DNA of 64,000 nucleotides from the NCBI GenBank assembly GCA_002839855.1, contig PGYV01000004.1, positions 69,556-133,555 of the forward strand, read 5' to 3'. Of this stretch, positions 9,367 through 18,280 are shown piece after piece. Under the pieces are notes generated by a model. The model was given only the letters and a program-made list of their open reading frames with translations, was not told where the DNA came from and did not search any database. The position numbers were made by a program, and so were the translations under genes. Positions within the stretch are counted from its first letter, which is position 1; each line of letters starts with the position of its first letter. Source of the DNA: Candidatus Goldiibacteriota bacterium HGW-Goldbacteria-1. GTDB taxonomy: Bacteria; Oederibacteriota; PGYV01.

Positions 9367-9552
9367 ATTAAATATACCCTGCTGCGTTCGTGTTGAGGTC
9401 ATTAATTTTGGTCCAACGCCTTTAAACTAGGGAGCCTTTTATTTGTGCCAAGTGCACGCCCCGCAAGGGGAAGCCGGAAGCACAGATGTTGGCACCCACC
9501 TGTTGACAGGGCCCAAAATCCGGCTTCTCACGGCGATTGGCGGGGTTAATTT
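9367..9552 (+). ncRNA. ssrS: Probable 6S RNA
   Basis: 6S RNA mimics an open promoter and binds RNA polymerase. Evidence is structural: a closing stem ACCCTGC (9376-9382) with GCGGGGT (9540-9546); CGTG (9389-9392) with CACG (9529-9532 region); a large internal bubble; an apical arm with GTGCCAA (9445-9451) pairing TTGGCAC (9489-9495), then GTGC/GCAC and CCCC-GCAA-GGGG. In the 3' side of the bubble lies the small hairpin CCTG-TTGA-CAGG (9499-9510), in the place of the hairpin of E. coli 6S. Overall length about 180 bases fits. Ends are approximate. A covariance-model search was not possible. Confidence 0.8.
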
Positions 9553-9806
9553 TGTGCGGCGGAGAGAAAAGAATAATGTTGATAAAATATATTAAAAAAT
9601 CCGAAAATATAGGTAATAACACATTACCGGTTATCGGTGGCGTCCTTCCCTTTTTATATAATCAAGGGGCAGGAACCGTTTAATATTTTTTTTCACGCAA
9701 TTTTTCTCTCCAAAAAACTCTTTTTTCTCCTCCGCGCAAAAACGGAATCCTTATATTATTAAGGATTAAAACAAACATTGGACAATTTTTGGAGGAGGTT
9801 TAGGAA

Positions 9807-11360
9807 ATGGAGTATTTAATTGTAGCAATACTCGCCCTTATTGTGGGCGTGGCAGCAGGCTTTTTTGGACGAAAAATTTTCGCGGAAGGCCAGATTTCAA
9901 GCGCCAAGAAGTACGCTGAACAGATAGTGGAAGGGGCCAAGAAAGAAGCGGGTTCCATCAAGAAAGAAGCGGAACTTGAATCCAAAGACACCATTTTAAA
10001 AGCACAGGCTGACTTTGACGCGAAAACCCGCGAAACAAAAACAGAAATAGCCAACGTGGAAAAAAAGGTGCGCCAGAGGGAAGAAAATCTGGACAAGAAA
10101 ATGGAAATAATTGACAAAAAAGAAAAAGACCTGTCCGTCAAAGAAAAATCCTTAACCGACCTGGAAAAGAAACTTTCAACACGCGACCAGGAACTTGATG
10201 CCGTAATAGGCGAACAGCGTAAGAAACTTGAAAACATTTCCGGCTTATCAGCGGAATCCGCCAAACAGGAACTTATCCGTTCCATGATGGACGCTGCCAA
10301 ACAGGAATCGCTTTTAATGTTAAGGCGCCTTGAAGAAGAGACAAAAGAAACTGCGGAAAAGAAAGCCCGCGACATAGTTTCAATAGCCGTACAGCGCATC
10401 GCCGCTGACCACACTTCGGAAATCAGCGTGTCTGTTGTCCCCCTTCCAAGCGATGACATGAAAGGCCGCATCATCGGCCGCGAAGGAAGAAACATTAAGA
10501 CCCTTGAAACAGCCACAGGCGTTGACTTTATCATTGATGACACTCCCGAGGCTGTTACAATTTCAGCGTTTGATCCGGTAAGAAGAGAGATAGCAAAACT
10601 TGCACTTCAGAAACTTATCCAGGACGGCAGAATACACCCGGGAAGAATTGAAGAAGTTGTCGAGAAAACAAAACAGGAAATGGACCAGCGCCTTAAAGAA
10701 ATCGGCGAACAGGCCGCTATGGATGTGGGAATTCCCAACATTCATCCGGAAATTATCAAGCTTCTGGGTAAACTTCAGTACAGGACAAGCTACGGCCAGA
10801 ACGTATTAAAACACTCCGTTGAAATGGCTTACATCACTTCCATACTTGCGTCAGAACTTGGAATTGACCCCACCCTTTCAAGGCGCGCCGCGCTTCTTCA
10901 CGATATCGGCAAAGCGATTGACCATGAAATACAGGGCAGCCACGTTGCGCTTGGCGTTGATGCCGCAAGAAAATACGGCGAATCAGAAGCCGTACTTCAC
11001 GCGATAGCAGCCCACCATAATGACATTGAACCAAAAACAATAGAAGCCGTGCTTGTACAGGCAGCTGACGGAATATCCGCCGCAAGGCCGGGAGCAAGGC
11101 GCGAGACTTTGGAAAATTACGTAAAACGCCTTGAGAACCTTGAAAAGATTGCATCCGCTTTTGAGGGCGTTCAGAGAACATTTGCCATACAGGCAGGCCG
11201 CGAAATAAGAATTATGGTGGAAGCGGATAAGATTGACGACAACAGGTCATTCATGCTTTCCAAAGAAATAGCCAAAAAGATAGAAGAAGAACTTGAATAC
11301 CCCGGCCAGATTAAGGTAACTGTAATCCGCGAAGTAAGGGCCGTGGAATACGCAAAATAA
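9807..11360 (+). CDS. rny: Ribonuclease Y
   Basis: Membrane-anchored endoribonuclease that starts mRNA decay in bacteria lacking RNase E. 517 residues: N-terminal membrane helix (about 3-21), long Lys/Glu coiled coil (about 28-170), KH RNA-binding domain with GRIIGREGRNIK at 220-231, and HD domain with H336 and the metal pair H365-D366 in LLHDIGKA. The start follows GGAGGAGG. The ymdB-type gene follows after 68 bp, a pairing conserved in many bacteria. Confidence 0.97.
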   Translation: MEYLIVAILALIVGVAAGFFGRKIFAEGQISSAKKYAEQIVEGAKKEAGSIKKEAELESKDTILKAQADFDAKTRETKTEIANVEKKVRQREENLDKKMEIIDKKEKDLSVKEKSLTDLEKKLSTRDQELDAVIGEQRKKLENISGLSAESAKQELIRSMMDAAKQESLLMLRRLEEETKETAEKKARDIVSIAVQRIAADHTSEISVSVVPLPSDDMKGRIIGREGRNIKTLETATGVDFIIDDTPEAVTISAFDPVRREIAKLALQKLIQDGRIHPGRIEEVVEKTKQEMDQRLKEIGEQAAMDVGIPNIHPEIIKLLGKLQYRTSYGQNVLKHSVEMAYITSILASELGIDPTLSRRAALLHDIGKAIDHEIQGSHVALGVDAARKYGESEAVLHAIAAHHNDIEPKTIEAVLVQAADGISAARPGARRETLENYVKRLENLEKIASAFEGVQRTFAIQAGREIRIMVEADKIDDNRSFMLSKEIAKKIEEELEYPGQIKVTVIREVRAVEYAK

Positions 11361-11373
11361 ATAATTAATAAAC

Positions 11374-11405
11374 GTACCGGCGCCGTGTAAAAACGGCGCC
11401 GGTAC
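11374..11405 (+). terminator. Perfect 12-bp hairpin between rny and the ymdB homologue
   Basis: GTACCGGCGCCG (11374-11385), 8-base loop, CGGCGCCGGTAC (11394-11405): a perfect 12-bp GC-rich stem. It is not followed by a U run, so it is a weak terminator candidate at best; it could protect the rny 3' end after processing or partly uncouple the two genes. Confidence 0.45.
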
Positions 11406-11428
11406 ATAAAAAGCAAGAGGTAAAGCAA

Positions 11429-12220
11429 ATGGTAAATGTTCTGTTCATCGGCGACATTAACGGAAGGCCCGGCAGGGACGCTGTAGAACAGCTTCTTCCG
11501 GGTTTGATAAAAGAAAAACAGATTGATTTTGTAATAGCCAACGGCGAAAATTCCGCTGCCGGATTCGGCATCACCCCCGACGTATTCAAAAAACTTATGG
11601 CAATGGGCATTGACGTTATAACCACCGGAAACCACATCTGGGACAAACGCGACATTATCCCGCTGATGGATATGGAACCCGCCCTTTTAAGGCCTTACAA
11701 CCTTCCACCGGGAAATCCCGGAGTCGGCTGCGGCGTATATGAATGTAAAAGAAATAATAAGAACATAAAAATAGGCGTTATTTCCATGATCGGGCGCGTC
11801 TATATGCATCCGGCAGACTGCCCTTTCAGGGCCGCGGAAAAAGCTTTAGCCGAAGTTAAAAAAGACACGCGCATTGCAATAATAGACATTCACGCCGAAG
11901 CCACTTCAGAAAAACAGGCGCTGGCCTTCTTTCTGGACGGCAGGGTTTCAGCTGTCCTTGGCACGCATACGCACGTGCAGACCGCCGACGAAAGAATCTT
12001 AAGCTACGGCACAGGTTTTATCACGGACGCCGGAATGACAGGGTCTATGGATTCCGTCATAGGCGTCAAAAAAGAAATCATAATAGAAAAATTTTTAACA
12101 GGCATGCCCGCCAGGTTTGAAATATCCGAAACAGACGTGCACTTTAACGGCGTGGTTCTTTCAATAGATGAAACCAACGGAAAGACAACTTTAATAGAAA
12201 GGATTGACATAAAAAAATGA
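11429..12220 (+). CDS. YmdB-family metallophosphoesterase (TIGR00282)
   Basis: Homologue of B. subtilis YmdB, a cyclic-nucleotide/2',3'-cNMP phosphodiesterase that works with RNase Y in biofilm and motility control. 263 residues. Metal-binding motifs: FIGDINGRPGR near residue 8, NGENSAAGFG near 39, TTGNHIWD near 65-72 and GTHTHVQTAD near 178. The ATG follows an AGAGG ribosome site, and the last 4 bp overlap the next gene (ATGA). Reaction in this organism is inferred from the family. Confidence 0.93.
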   Translation: MVNVLFIGDINGRPGRDAVEQLLPGLIKEKQIDFVIANGENSAAGFGITPDVFKKLMAMGIDVITTGNHIWDKRDIIPLMDMEPALLRPYNLPPGNPGVGCGVYECKRNNKNIKIGVISMIGRVYMHPADCPFRAAEKALAEVKKDTRIAIIDIHAEATSEKQALAFFLDGRVSAVLGTHTHVQTADERILSYGTGFITDAGMTGSMDSVIGVKKEIIIEKFLTGMPARFEISETDVHFNGVVLSIDETNGKTTLIERIDIKK

Positions 12221-14523
12221 ACGCTATTGCCGCATCATTAATTCCGGCGCTTCTGTTTTTGTCATCTTTTTTCCTTTACCTTAAAACCCTGTGCCCCGGC
12301 GTGTATTTCGGGGACAGCGGAGAGTTAATAGCAATGGCGTACACCCTTGGCATCCCGCACCCTACCGGGTTTCCGTTATACATACTTTTATCAAAACTGT
12401 TTTTATATATACCAATTGCCAACCCCGCTTTCAGGATGAACCTGATGTCCGCCGTCTTTGCCGCGGCTTCAATTGTGCTTTTATATCACTGCGTGCTTCT
12501 GGTTTTAAGAAATGCAGAAGACAGAAAATTAAAACACATGGCAGCTGTTTTTGCCGCGCTGCTTTTTATGTTTTCATATACGCTGTGGTCACAGTCAGGC
12601 ATTGCAAGAATATACTCCTTAAACGCCTTTTTCTGCCTTGCGGCACTTGGCAGTTTTTTAAAGTATTCAATGGAAAACGGCAGATTTAAATACCTTGTTC
12701 TGCTGGGTTTTATCACCGGCCTTGGCGCCGGGCTGCACCTTTCTTTTATTATATTTTCAGCACTATTATGGCTGTCTATAATTATATCCGAACGTAAAAA
12801 CTTACTGAAAAAAATACCTGCAATAATATTTTTTATGGCCGCGGGCGCCTCTGTTTATCTTTACATCTTTATCCGCGGGCTGTCAGATACCGTCTTAAGC
12901 TGGAAAACCTTTACCCGCCTGGCTGACTTTTTTGGATACTTTTCACAGAAAGACTACAGCGGAAAAATGTTCACGCGCGACCTTTTAGGGTACATCACAT
13001 TTCTTGGATACGCGGGAAAAACCCTGTTAAGGGAATTTTCAATTCCGGGGATGGCGCTTCTTCTTACAGGTACAATAGCCGCGGGAATATCAAAGTTTAA
13101 GCACTTCTGGCTTTTCATTATTATCTTTCTTTCCAACATACTGCTTCTGGCTTTTTACGGAGCTTTTCACGACCTGCAGCTGGCTTTCAGATACTTTATC
13201 CCTTCATACGCCGCATTATTAATTCTTGGAACATACGGGCTTTACACCCTTAAAAACAGGATACCGTCAATAAAACTTCAGGCTTTAATCTTCCCCGCCG
13301 CGATAATAATTGCATTGCCGTTGGCAATAATAAAAAATTACCATGAAAATGACCGTTCTTTAAATTATATGGCTGTCAATTACCCCGGCGACCTGCTGAT
13401 GGGAATGCCAAAAAAAGCAAATCTTTTTTCAAACGGCGACAACCAAATATTTCCGCTTACTTACGCCAAGTTTGTCCTTAATAAATACAAGGACATTACC
13501 GTATATGACAGCGTAAACACCATATTCAGGGACATTGATAATTTAAGGGTAAAAACAGGCTCTTTAAAAGTGGTGACAAATATCCTTACCGCTTTTGAGC
13601 AGAATAAAAGTGACATTTATTCAACCACCAAGCTTGGAGCCCCGGTGCTTAACGAAAGTTTAAACGGATTGTCATATAAAATAACCCCTGATTTTGCCTA
13701 TTCAAGCAATCTGCCCTGGAAACTTATGCCCCTTAAAAATATACTTTATGATGATAAAATTTATCACGAATTTGAACAACGTGAAGTGGCCGGCATTTAC
13801 TGGTACAGGCTGGCGGAGATGTACCTGTCCGAAAATAACGAGGATCTTTTTAATTACGCCGCAGGCAGGGCGATTGATATTGGATACGACGCGGTGCCGG
13901 TAATAGGCAATATGGCAATTATAATTACCACCCCTCCCCTTTCAAATTTCCCTGTGGCGGAGCAGCTGGTAAAAAAGGCGCTTAAACTGCAGCCTTATAA
14001 TACAGAGCTTATGTCTAACCTTGGAAGCATCTACGGCAATATGGGCAAATACAGGGAAGCGGCAGAGATGTTCGAAAAGGTTATAAAACTTGAACCAAAT
14101 AATTTCAACGCGATGATGTTTCTAAACAAAGCAAAAGAACAGATGATGCAGGAATCCATGAAAAAAGCAATGGACAGCGCGCGCGACGCGTTTTTTAATG
14201 ACGGCATGAAGCTGATGAAAGACAAAAAGTTTAAAGAGGCTGCTCCCTACTTCCAAAATGACCTTGAAAAAAATCCCGCCCTTGCGCGTTCTAATTTTCA
14301 CCTGGGGCTTATACATTCCATAAACGCAGATTACAATAAAGCCATACCCCAGTTTGAAGCGGCGCTGAAAAAAGAACCCGCGAATTTCAACACATTAAAC
14401 AACCTTGCCCTTACTTATATAAAGCTGTCCAAAACAGCCAAAGCAAAAGAGTACTTTGACAAATCCCTGAAAATAAACCCCGACCAGGAGCGTGTAAAAC
14501 AGATGCTGCAGGATTTAAAGTAG
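12217..14523 (+). CDS. DUF2723/TMEM260-like membrane glycosyltransferase with C-terminal TPRs
   Basis: 768 residues: about ten membrane segments (roughly 5-370), a soluble linker, then TPR-like helices from about 590 to the end (two clear blocks, LMSNLGSIYGNMGKYREAAE and NTLNNLALTYIKLSKTAKAK). The first periplasmic loop has CPGVYFGDSGELIAMAYTLG followed by IPHPTGFP, the diagnostic acidic loop of DUF2723, whose animal homologue TMEM260 is a protein O-mannosyltransferase of GT-C type. A role as a protein or lipid glycosyltransferase using polyprenyl-phosphate sugars is therefore likely, but acceptor and sugar are unknown. Translation is coupled to the upstream phosphoesterase by a 4-bp overlap. 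Confidence 0.82.
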   Translation: MNAIAASLIPALLFLSSFFLYLKTLCPGVYFGDSGELIAMAYTLGIPHPTGFPLYILLSKLFLYIPIANPAFRMNLMSAVFAAASIVLLYHCVLLVLRNAEDRKLKHMAAVFAALLFMFSYTLWSQSGIARIYSLNAFFCLAALGSFLKYSMENGRFKYLVLLGFITGLGAGLHLSFIIFSALLWLSIIISERKNLLKKIPAIIFFMAAGASVYLYIFIRGLSDTVLSWKTFTRLADFFGYFSQKDYSGKMFTRDLLGYITFLGYAGKTLLREFSIPGMALLLTGTIAAGISKFKHFWLFIIIFLSNILLLAFYGAFHDLQLAFRYFIPSYAALLILGTYGLYTLKNRIPSIKLQALIFPAAIIIALPLAIIKNYHENDRSLNYMAVNYPGDLLMGMPKKANLFSNGDNQIFPLTYAKFVLNKYKDITVYDSVNTIFRDIDNLRVKTGSLKVVTNILTAFEQNKSDIYSTTKLGAPVLNESLNGLSYKITPDFAYSSNLPWKLMPLKNILYDDKIYHEFEQREVAGIYWYRLAEMYLSENNEDLFNYAAGRAIDIGYDAVPVIGNMAIIITTPPLSNFPVAEQLVKKALKLQPYNTELMSNLGSIYGNMGKYREAAEMFEKVIKLEPNNFNAMMFLNKAKEQMMQESMKKAMDSARDAFFNDGMKLMKDKKFKEAAPYFQNDLEKNPALARSNFHLGLIHSINADYNKAIPQFEAALKKEPANFNTLNNLALTYIKLSKTAKAKEYFDKSLKINPDQERVKQMLQDLK

Positions 14524-14562
14524 TTAAAAGAAGGATATCAATTTTTTTCAAAATTAAAGGTG

Positions 14563-14831
14563 TGGTAGACGCGGGTCTTTAGCCCGCGGCATTTGATTTG
14601 TTATTGGTATTTGCCATGGTAGGCGCGCCTTTTAAGGCGCGGCAGTTGTATTTGCAATGGCAGTATATAAACAATCTACTAATCTTTCGATATATCTGAT
14701 TTTGCTGTTTAAAAACAGTCTTGAAATGACTTACCTTAACTATTCCTCCAAAACAACGCGCCTTAAAAGGCGCGGCTACCAGAACGAGAAAACACCATCT
14801 AAATCTCCATGTCTGAAGCCCGCAGCTGCCA
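14563..14831. repeat. Nested cluster of four TGGTAG-ended palindromes (REP/BIME-like)
   Basis: The 332-bp gap between two convergent genes holds four palindromes. The inner pair is 14624-14641 (CGCGCCTT-TT-AAGGCGCG) and 14757-14774 (CGCGCCTT-AA-AAGGCGCG), each flanked on its outer side by TGGTAG (or its complement CTACCA). The outer pair is 14570-14588 (CGCGGG, 7-base loop, CCCGCG, preceded by TGGTAG at 14563) and its degraded inverted copy ending in CTGCCA at 14826-14831. The result is a nested inverted arrangement like BIMEs. The hairpins may also serve as terminators for the two converging genes. Nothing else was seen in the gap. Confidence 0.75.
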
Positions 14832-14855
14832 GACATATAAAACAAACATTAAATA

Positions 14856-16235
14856 CTATTTCGTTATCTTCAGCCCGAATTTAAGGTTTGCCTGCACGGC
14901 TTTATCCGTAGGGCCTTCGGAGTAGATTCTAAGCAGCGGCTCTGTGCCGGAAAAACGGAATAGAATCCACTCGTTATCCCCAAGTATATACTTGATGCCG
15001 TCAAGGCGGCTTACTGAAACTATTTTCTTACCTGCTATGCGCCCTGTTTTTTCCAGCGCGTCAGCTTTAGCCAGTATGCTTTTTCTCTTTTTTTCGTCAA
15101 ACGTGACATCCACCCTGTCATACCTGTATTCGCCGTATTTTTTGTCAAGGCCTTCCAGTACTTTGCCTATACGTTTGCCTTCTTTGGCAAGAAATTCCAG
15201 AATGGTAAGGTTTCCAAAAATACCATCGCGCTCGGGCAGAAAATACCCAAAACCAACCCCGCCGCTTTCCTCCCCGCCTATTACTGTTTTATCTTCTATC
15301 ATTTTTTCGCCTATATACTTAAAACCCACAGGCGTTTCCGTAAGTTTTATCCCGTACTCTTTTGCCAGTTTGTTAACCAGAAAAGTACCTGATATGGTTT
15401 TTACAAAATTGAAATTTATTTTTCTGTACTTTACGTGGTGCAATAACATAAAGACCAGAACTTTATGTGACGTGATAAATTCGCCTTTTTCATTTACAAG
15501 CGCCATTCTGTCCCCGTCGCCGTCGATGGCAATGCCTATATCCGCTTTAAGTTTCTTTACGGTTTCACACAGTTTTAAAAGGTTCTGCTTTATAGGTTCC
15601 GGATTTATCCCGCCAAAAAGCGGGTCTCTGCTATTATTTATCACAGTCAGTTTTTTATAACCGTCAAGCGCCGCTTCCATGTACCCCGCGCCGGAACCGT
15701 ACATACAGTCCAGAACTATCTTCATGCCGCTTTTTTTAATGGCGGAAATATCTATAAGGTTCTTTACCGCCTGAATATAATGCGCGTCGTAATTTACCAT
15801 TTCAAACTTTCCTTTTTTTACGGCCGGGCGCTTGCCTATAAGTTTTTCCACCCTTGCGGTTTCGGCTCCGGACAACCCCGCGCCATACCTGTTTTTAATC
15901 TTAAATCCGTTATAGGTATAAGGATTATGCGACGATGTTATCATTATGCCGGCGTCCATCTTAAAATTGCGGACAGACCACGATACCAGCGGGGTATGGA
16001 CGGCTTTATCAAAAAGTTTTACCTTAAAACCATAACCTGCAAGCCTTTGCGCCGTAAAAAACGCGTAATTTTCCGACATAAACCTGTTGTCATATCCCAC
16101 TGCCACAACAGGTTTTTTTGCTTCCTTAAGTGTATACAGGGCAAACGCATCCGTTACTTTTGCCAGATTTTCATAAGTAAATCCATCGGCAATTTTCGCG
16201 CGCCAGCCGTCTGTCCCAAATTTTATTTCAGCCAT
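14856..16235 (-). CDS. Phosphoglucomutase/phosphomannomutase (alpha-D-phosphohexomutase)
   Basis: Interconverts hexose 6- and 1-phosphates for nucleotide-sugar synthesis. 459 residues. Catalytic phosphoserine loop ITSSHNP (Ser102), metal loop AIDGDGDRMA near 240, sugar-specificity loop GGEESGG near 320 and phosphate-binding RFSGTEPLLRIYSE near 430 are all in place. GEESGG is compatible with both glucose and mannose substrates, so I give no symbol. The start overlaps the upstream nucleotidyltransferase by 8 bp, implying the two act in sequence. Confidence 0.93.
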   Translation of the reverse strand: MAEIKFGTDGWRAKIADGFTYENLAKVTDAFALYTLKEAKKPVVAVGYDNRFMSENYAFFTAQRLAGYGFKVKLFDKAVHTPLVSWSVRNFKMDAGIMITSSHNPYTYNGFKIKNRYGAGLSGAETARVEKLIGKRPAVKKGKFEMVNYDAHYIQAVKNLIDISAIKKSGMKIVLDCMYGSGAGYMEAALDGYKKLTVINNSRDPLFGGINPEPIKQNLLKLCETVKKLKADIGIAIDGDGDRMALVNEKGEFITSHKVLVFMLLHHVKYRKINFNFVKTISGTFLVNKLAKEYGIKLTETPVGFKYIGEKMIEDKTVIGGEESGGVGFGYFLPERDGIFGNLTILEFLAKEGKRIGKVLEGLDKKYGEYRYDRVDVTFDEKKRKSILAKADALEKTGRIAGKKIVSVSRLDGIKYILGDNEWILFRFSGTEPLLRIYSEGPTDKAVQANLKFGLKITK

Positions 16236-17301
16236 TTTTCTGCCCCAGCCTGCTGTAATGTGTTATAACAGTATTATCACCTATGACAGCCCCGTCTAAT
16301 TCCGAATTTGAAAGTATTACGCAGTGCTTTCCTATTATACAATTCTTAATGATTACATTTTCTTCTATTGAAGTGTCTTCCCAGATAATACTGTTTTCAA
16401 TTATAGAGTTATTGCCCACAGAGCAATCTTTACCGATTATTGACAGCGGATTTATGGATGCTTTGCCGATAACACAATCATCGCCTATATAAACAGGCCC
16501 CCTTAAAAACGCTTTTTTGTCTTTCTTTACCCTTTTGCCGATAAAAATATTGCATTTATTGTTCTTAGGAAACTTTACCGCAGGATCTATGAACTTTTTT
16601 TCAAGCACATCAAAATTGGCCTGCATGTATTTATCCAGCCTGCCGATATCAAGCCAGTAAAAATCCGCCTTGTATGCAGATACATTTTCCCCCGCCTTTA
16701 ATATCTGCGGATAAAACTGGCGCTCTACAGAGTAATTTGTACCAAAGGGCATATAGTTCAGCGCTTTCTTATTAAATATGTAAATACCCGCATTAATCCA
16801 GTTATTATTTTTGCTTTCAGCCCAGTTTGGTTTTTCCAGGAACTTCAATACCCTTTGCGCCTTGTCAGTTTCCACAAGGCCGTACGCTGTAGGGTCCTTT
16901 ACCTGGCGAAGAGCTATTGTTACTAAAGCTTTTTTATTTTTGTGAAAAGCCGCCATCTTTGTAATATCAATATCAGTAAGGATATCCCCGTTTAATATGA
17001 CAGTTGTGTCGTCAAGGTACTTTTCCGCGTTCTTTATAGCCCCGCCTGTTCCAAGCGGCGAGTTCTCAACTGCATACCTTATTTTCATACCGTACTTTTT
17101 TCCCGTACCCAAAACCTTTTTTATCTTTTCAGGCATATGGCATATGCTTAATATCACTTCGTTTATGCCGTGTTTTTTTAAGAGCCCAAACTGGTGTTCA
17201 AAAAAATGTTTATCTACGATTGGAACCATACATTTTAAAGTATTAAGCGTCAAAGGCCTTAGCCTTGTGCCTTCCCCGCCTATTAAAATAAGTGCTTTCA
17301 T
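16228..17301 (-). CDS. Sugar-1-phosphate nucleotidyltransferase with hexapeptide C-terminus
   Basis: 357 residues. N-terminal Rossmann-like nucleotidyltransferase domain with the signature LIGGEGTRLRPLTLN at residues 5-19 and GGAIKNAEKYL near 87; C-terminal left-handed beta-helix from about 265 with repeats such as IGDDCVIG, IGKDCSVG and IIGKHCVI. This GDP-mannose/glucose-1-phosphate type (RfbA/ManC/GCD1 superfamily) activates the sugar made by the neighbouring mutase. Sugar and nucleotide cannot be told from sequence alone. Confidence 0.9.
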   Translation of the reverse strand: MKALILIGGEGTRLRPLTLNTLKCMVPIVDKHFFEHQFGLLKKHGINEVILSICHMPEKIKKVLGTGKKYGMKIRYAVENSPLGTGGAIKNAEKYLDDTTVILNGDILTDIDITKMAAFHKNKKALVTIALRQVKDPTAYGLVETDKAQRVLKFLEKPNWAESKNNNWINAGIYIFNKKALNYMPFGTNYSVERQFYPQILKAGENVSAYKADFYWLDIGRLDKYMQANFDVLEKKFIDPAVKFPKNNKCNIFIGKRVKKDKKAFLRGPVYIGDDCVIGKASINPLSIIGKDCSVGNNSIIENSIIWEDTSIEENVIIKNCIIGKHCVILSNSELDGAVIGDNTVITHYSRLGQKNG

Positions 17302-17328
17302 TTTGCCTCCGCTGTATGTTTGGTCATA

Positions 17329-18246
17329 TTATAATGATTTAAAGTATTTATACGTTTCTGCTACGCCGTCAATAAGCCTGACTTTGGGAGTCCAGCCGAG
17401 TATCTTCTTTGCTTTTTTATTATCCAGAACGTTTGCCAGAATATCGCCTTCCCTGAAAGGCCCCGGTACTGCGGGTGTATTAAACTTCATAACTTTCTGA
17501 ACCGCCTTATAAAGCTGGTTCACGTCCGTGGGTGTCCCTGTACCTATGTTAAATTCATTATTATCGCCTTTTTTAAGCGCAAGCACATTAGCTGCCGCCA
17601 CATCGCCCACATATACATAATCCCTGACGCATTTGCCTCCGCCGAATATTATGGGAGCGGCTCCTGACATCATCTTTTTAATGAATATAGCCACAACACC
17701 GGCTTCGCCGTGAGGTACCTGGCGCGGACCGTACACGTTGCTATACCGGACGATTGTATATTTCATCTTATGCTGCGCCGCGAAAAATTTAACATAAAGT
17801 TCCCCTGCCACCTTGCTTATGCCGTAAGGGCTCTCTGCCGCATAAGGGTGCGTTTCAGCAACAGGAAGTTTTGCAGGCGTGCCGTAAACCGTACCGCCGC
17901 TGGATACAAATATTACTTTTTTGACGGCTGCCTGCACCGCGCTTTCCAGCATGTTAATAACACCCATAACATTGATATCAGCGTCAAACGCGGGATTCTT
18001 TACAGAATCCGGCACGCTTATCTGCGCAGCGTGGTGGCTTATAACATCTATTTTTTCTTTTTTCATTACATCTGCAAGCTTTTTATCGCGTATGTCCATC
18101 TTATAAAACTTAATCCCTTTACTTACGTTTCTCATATTACCCGCAAACATATTGTCCACAGATACCACTTTATGCCCGGCTTTTTTAAAAGCATCCGCGA
18201 CATTACTGCCAATAAATCCCGCCCCGCCTGTAACAAGTATGTTCAT
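17329..18246 (-). CDS. NAD-dependent nucleotide-sugar epimerase (GalE-like)
   Basis: Short-chain extended dehydrogenase/reductase. 305 residues. NAD site VTGGAGFIGSNVAD at residues 5-18, active-site serine region FVSSGGTVYG near 118 and catalytic YGISK near 142; RYSNVYGPRQ is typical of UDP-glucose 4-epimerase-like proteins. It probably supplies an epimerised sugar for the glycan made by the adjacent transferases. UDP-glucose 4-epimerase is the most likely activity, but dehydratases and other epimerases share these motifs. Confidence 0.88.
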   Translation of the reverse strand: MNILVTGGAGFIGSNVADAFKKAGHKVVSVDNMFAGNMRNVSKGIKFYKMDIRDKKLADVMKKEKIDVISHHAAQISVPDSVKNPAFDADINVMGVINMLESAVQAAVKKVIFVSSGGTVYGTPAKLPVAETHPYAAESPYGISKVAGELYVKFFAAQHKMKYTIVRYSNVYGPRQVPHGEAGVVAIFIKKMMSGAAPIIFGGGKCVRDYVYVGDVAAANVLALKKGDNNEFNIGTGTPTDVNQLYKAVQKVMKFNTPAVPGPFREGDILANVLDNKKAKKILGWTPKVRLIDGVAETYKYFKSL

Positions 18247-18280
18247 TTTTAATACCTCGCTTTTTCATTTTATAATTCAT

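Larger units (their letters stand above)
9120..9806. other. Long non-coding gap between hslV and rny
   Basis: 687 bp without a convincing gene. It holds the hslV promoter, a 17-base palindrome at 9191-9207 (TTTAAGG-CCG-CCTTAAA), a perfect 15-base palindrome at 9216-9230 (CCTTATA-A-TATAAGG), a consensus promoter at 9296-9324, the probable 6S RNA (about 9367-9552), and an interrupted palindrome AATCCTTA-N6-TAAGGATT at 9746-9767 just upstream of rny. The gap is open to a 66-codon minus-strand frame, judged spurious because it lies across the RNA. Confidence 0.7.

Noticed and set aside
9422-9622. 66-codon minus frame in the hslV-rny gap
   Set aside because: It runs across the 6S-like RNA and has no ribosome site or family match.
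9800-10543. 247-codon minus-strand open frame across rny
   Set aside because: Mirror of the rny coding frame; its Ser/Phe-rich translation is typical of the antisense of Lys/Glu-rich coiled coil, and rny is certain.
14944-15660. 238-codon plus-strand frame inside the phosphohexomutase gene
   Set aside because: Fully antisense to a gene with all catalytic motifs; no ribosome site or recognisable domain.
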